From positions 1 through 39,546 of the forward strand of contig JALVXQ010000145.1 of the NCBI GenBank assembly GCA_027038255.1: a DNA stretch of 39,546 bases, given 5' to 3'. Origin of the DNA: Sulfurimonas sp. Its GTDB lineage: Bacteria; Campylobacterota; Campylobacteria; Campylobacterales; Sulfurimonadaceae. The translations under genes and the position numbers were made by a program. Positions 38,118 through 39,546 of the stretch are shown in pieces. How positions within the stretch are numbered: the stretch's first letter is position 1; the number at the start of each line of letters is the position of its first letter. The notes beneath the pieces are model-generated. The model saw only the letters and a list, made by a program, of their open reading frames with translations. It was not told the DNA's origin and did not search any database.

Positions 38118-39546
38118 ATGGAAAATATAGAAACAATAGACAGTGTATGTACCTACTGTGGTGTAGGGTGTGATATAGCGGCTCATGTAGATACAAAAGA
38201 GAATAAGATTAAGAAGATTTTTGCTCATCCTGATGGGGTGGTTTCGCAAGGGAAGCTCTGTATTAAGGGGAAGTATGGCTATGACTTTGTGGATGCAGAG
38301 GATAGACTGAGAATTCCACGAATTCGTAAAAGCTTTTTAGAAAAAAACCCTGCCATTGAAGAGGCTGTCAGTTCTGCTTTAGTGGACTTTGATGATACAT
38401 GGTATGAGTGTGATTTAGACGCTGCTACGACTGCCTGTGCTATGAAGCTCAAAGAGATTCAAACAGAATATGGACGTAAATCTGTGGCTTCCATTGGAGG
38501 AGCGCGTACCTCTTGTGAATCCTCTTACCTGTTCCAAAAATTTACCCGTCATACGCTGAACTCTCCTCACGTAGACAACTGTGCGCGTGTCTGTCACTCT
38601 CCATCTCTAAAAGGTATGCGTGCAACCATTGGGGAAGGTGCTGCGACTAATCCTTACAATGACATCTACAACACGGAATTTATGATAGTTATCGGCTCTA
38701 ACACTACAGAAGCACACCCTATCATTGCAAACCGCATTTTAGATGTGGCGCGTGAGAGTGATAACTTGGCAGTTTTTGATGTGCGTGAGATTAAGCTGCA
38801 CCGTTTTGCAAAGTACAAGGCGATTATGCCGCATGAAGCGAATCTTCTCATTTTAAATATGCTCGCTTACGTCATCATTGATGAAGAGTTGTATGATGAG
38901 AGTTTTATTGCGGACAGAACAAAAGGATTTTTAGATTTTAAAGAGAAGATTTTAAATGATCCGTGCGCAAATCCTGACTATTTTAAAACAATAGAAGGCT
39001 ACGAAGATCTCTCCAAAATGGTGCGTAAAGTGGCACGTGAATATGCGCTGAAGAAGTCGATGATTTTCTGGGGTCTGGGCATCACAGAGCATCTTGACGG
39101 CTCGTATGCGGTTATGGCCATTACGCATTTGGCACTCATGACTGGTAACATCGGAAAACCGGGAGCCGGATTGATGCCGCTACGTGGGCAGAATAATGTG
39201 CAGGGAGCATGTGACATGGGAATGCTTCCATACTACGATCCTGATTATCAAACACCAAAAGAGATAGGTCTGATGACACCTGAACTTGTCGATGAGATGT
39301 TAGAGGGTAGACTCAAAGCGGTGCTTAATATGGGTGAAGACCTCACGCAGATCCACCCAAATCTCAATAAAATTGACCGTGCATTTGAAGAGTTGGAACT
39401 CATATTTGTGCAGGAACTATTTATGACAGATATCGCAAATCGTGCAGACATTGTTGTCGGTGTAAAATCGGCATATGAAAAAACAGGCGTTTATGTGAAT
39501 GCTATGAGAAGACTGCATCTCTCGCAACCACTTGTAAAATCAGACC
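38118..39546 (+). CDS. Molybdopterin-dependent formate dehydrogenase alpha subunit, 5' part (runs off the right edge; absent from the ORF track)
   Basis: Translation starts MENIETIDSVCTYCGVGCDIAAHVDTKENKIKKIFAHPDGVVSQGKLCIKG (4Fe-4S CX2CX3CXnC); 'DNCARVCHSPSLKGM'; 'HLALMTGNIGKPGAGLMPLRGQNNVQGACDMG'; open to window end. Confidence 0.93.
   Translation, partial: MENIETIDSVCTYCGVGCDIAAHVDTKENKIKKIFAHPDGVVSQGKLCIKGKYGYDFVDAEDRLRIPRIRKSFLEKNPAIEEAVSSALVDFDDTWYECDLDAATTACAMKLKEIQTEYGRKSVASIGGARTSCESSYLFQKFTRHTLNSPHVDNCARVCHSPSLKGMRATIGEGAATNPYNDIYNTEFMIVIGSNTTEAHPIIANRILDVARESDNLAVFDVREIKLHRFAKYKAIMPHEANLLILNMLAYVIIDEELYDESFIADRTKGFLDFKEKILNDPCANPDYFKTIEGYEDLSKMVRKVAREYALKKSMIFWGLGITEHLDGSYAVMAITHLALMTGNIGKPGAGLMPLRGQNNVQGACDMGMLPYYDPDYQTPKEIGLMTPELVDEMLEGRLKAVLNMGEDLTQIHPNLNKIDRAFEELELIFVQELFMTDIANRADIVVGVKSAYEKTGVYVNAMRRLHLSQPLVKSD

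Noticed and set aside
1-39546. CRISPR array, prophage, or rRNA/tRNA genes
   Set aside because: No regularly spaced repeats, no phage structural genes, and no tRNA/rRNA-like sequence recognised by eye; a tRNAscan/Infernal run would be needed to be certain.

Overview
A 39.5 kb chromosomal window with gene content typical of Campylobacterota (Sulfurimonas-like; taxonomy inferred from gene content and low-GC composition, not searched). Most of it is housekeeping: porA(partial)-porB, luxS, katG, recQ, ribE, mnmG, petABC (Rieske/cyt b/cyt c1), moaA-queE-queD, moeA, rsmE, rpmE, rsmI, rlmB-like, aminotransferase-hom-SDR, and the 5' part of a molybdopterin formate dehydrogenase running off the right edge. 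The best candidates for a second look are: (1) an overlapping TonB-receptor-like / small periplasmic (YfiR-like?) / GGEEF diguanylate cyclase cassette preceded by a perfect (ATACAAT)3 tandem repeat; (2) an exporter cassette whose ABC transmembrane protein has no ATPase domain, flanked by a short relic of katG; (3) a DinJ/RelB antitoxin with a clear operator-promoter but a frame-disrupted YafQ-like toxin; (4) a RecQ gene whose conserved N-terminus continues in frame to the ribE stop codon with no ATG/GTG/TTG start; (5) an HD-GYP gene with an apparent N-terminal frameshift and missing C-terminal tail; (6) several strong intergenic palindromic elements, including a 168-bp MITE-like element upstream of mnmG and a ~77-nt near-perfect hairpin upstream of the formate dehydrogenase. 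Assignments come from reading the sequence only; no database search was run.
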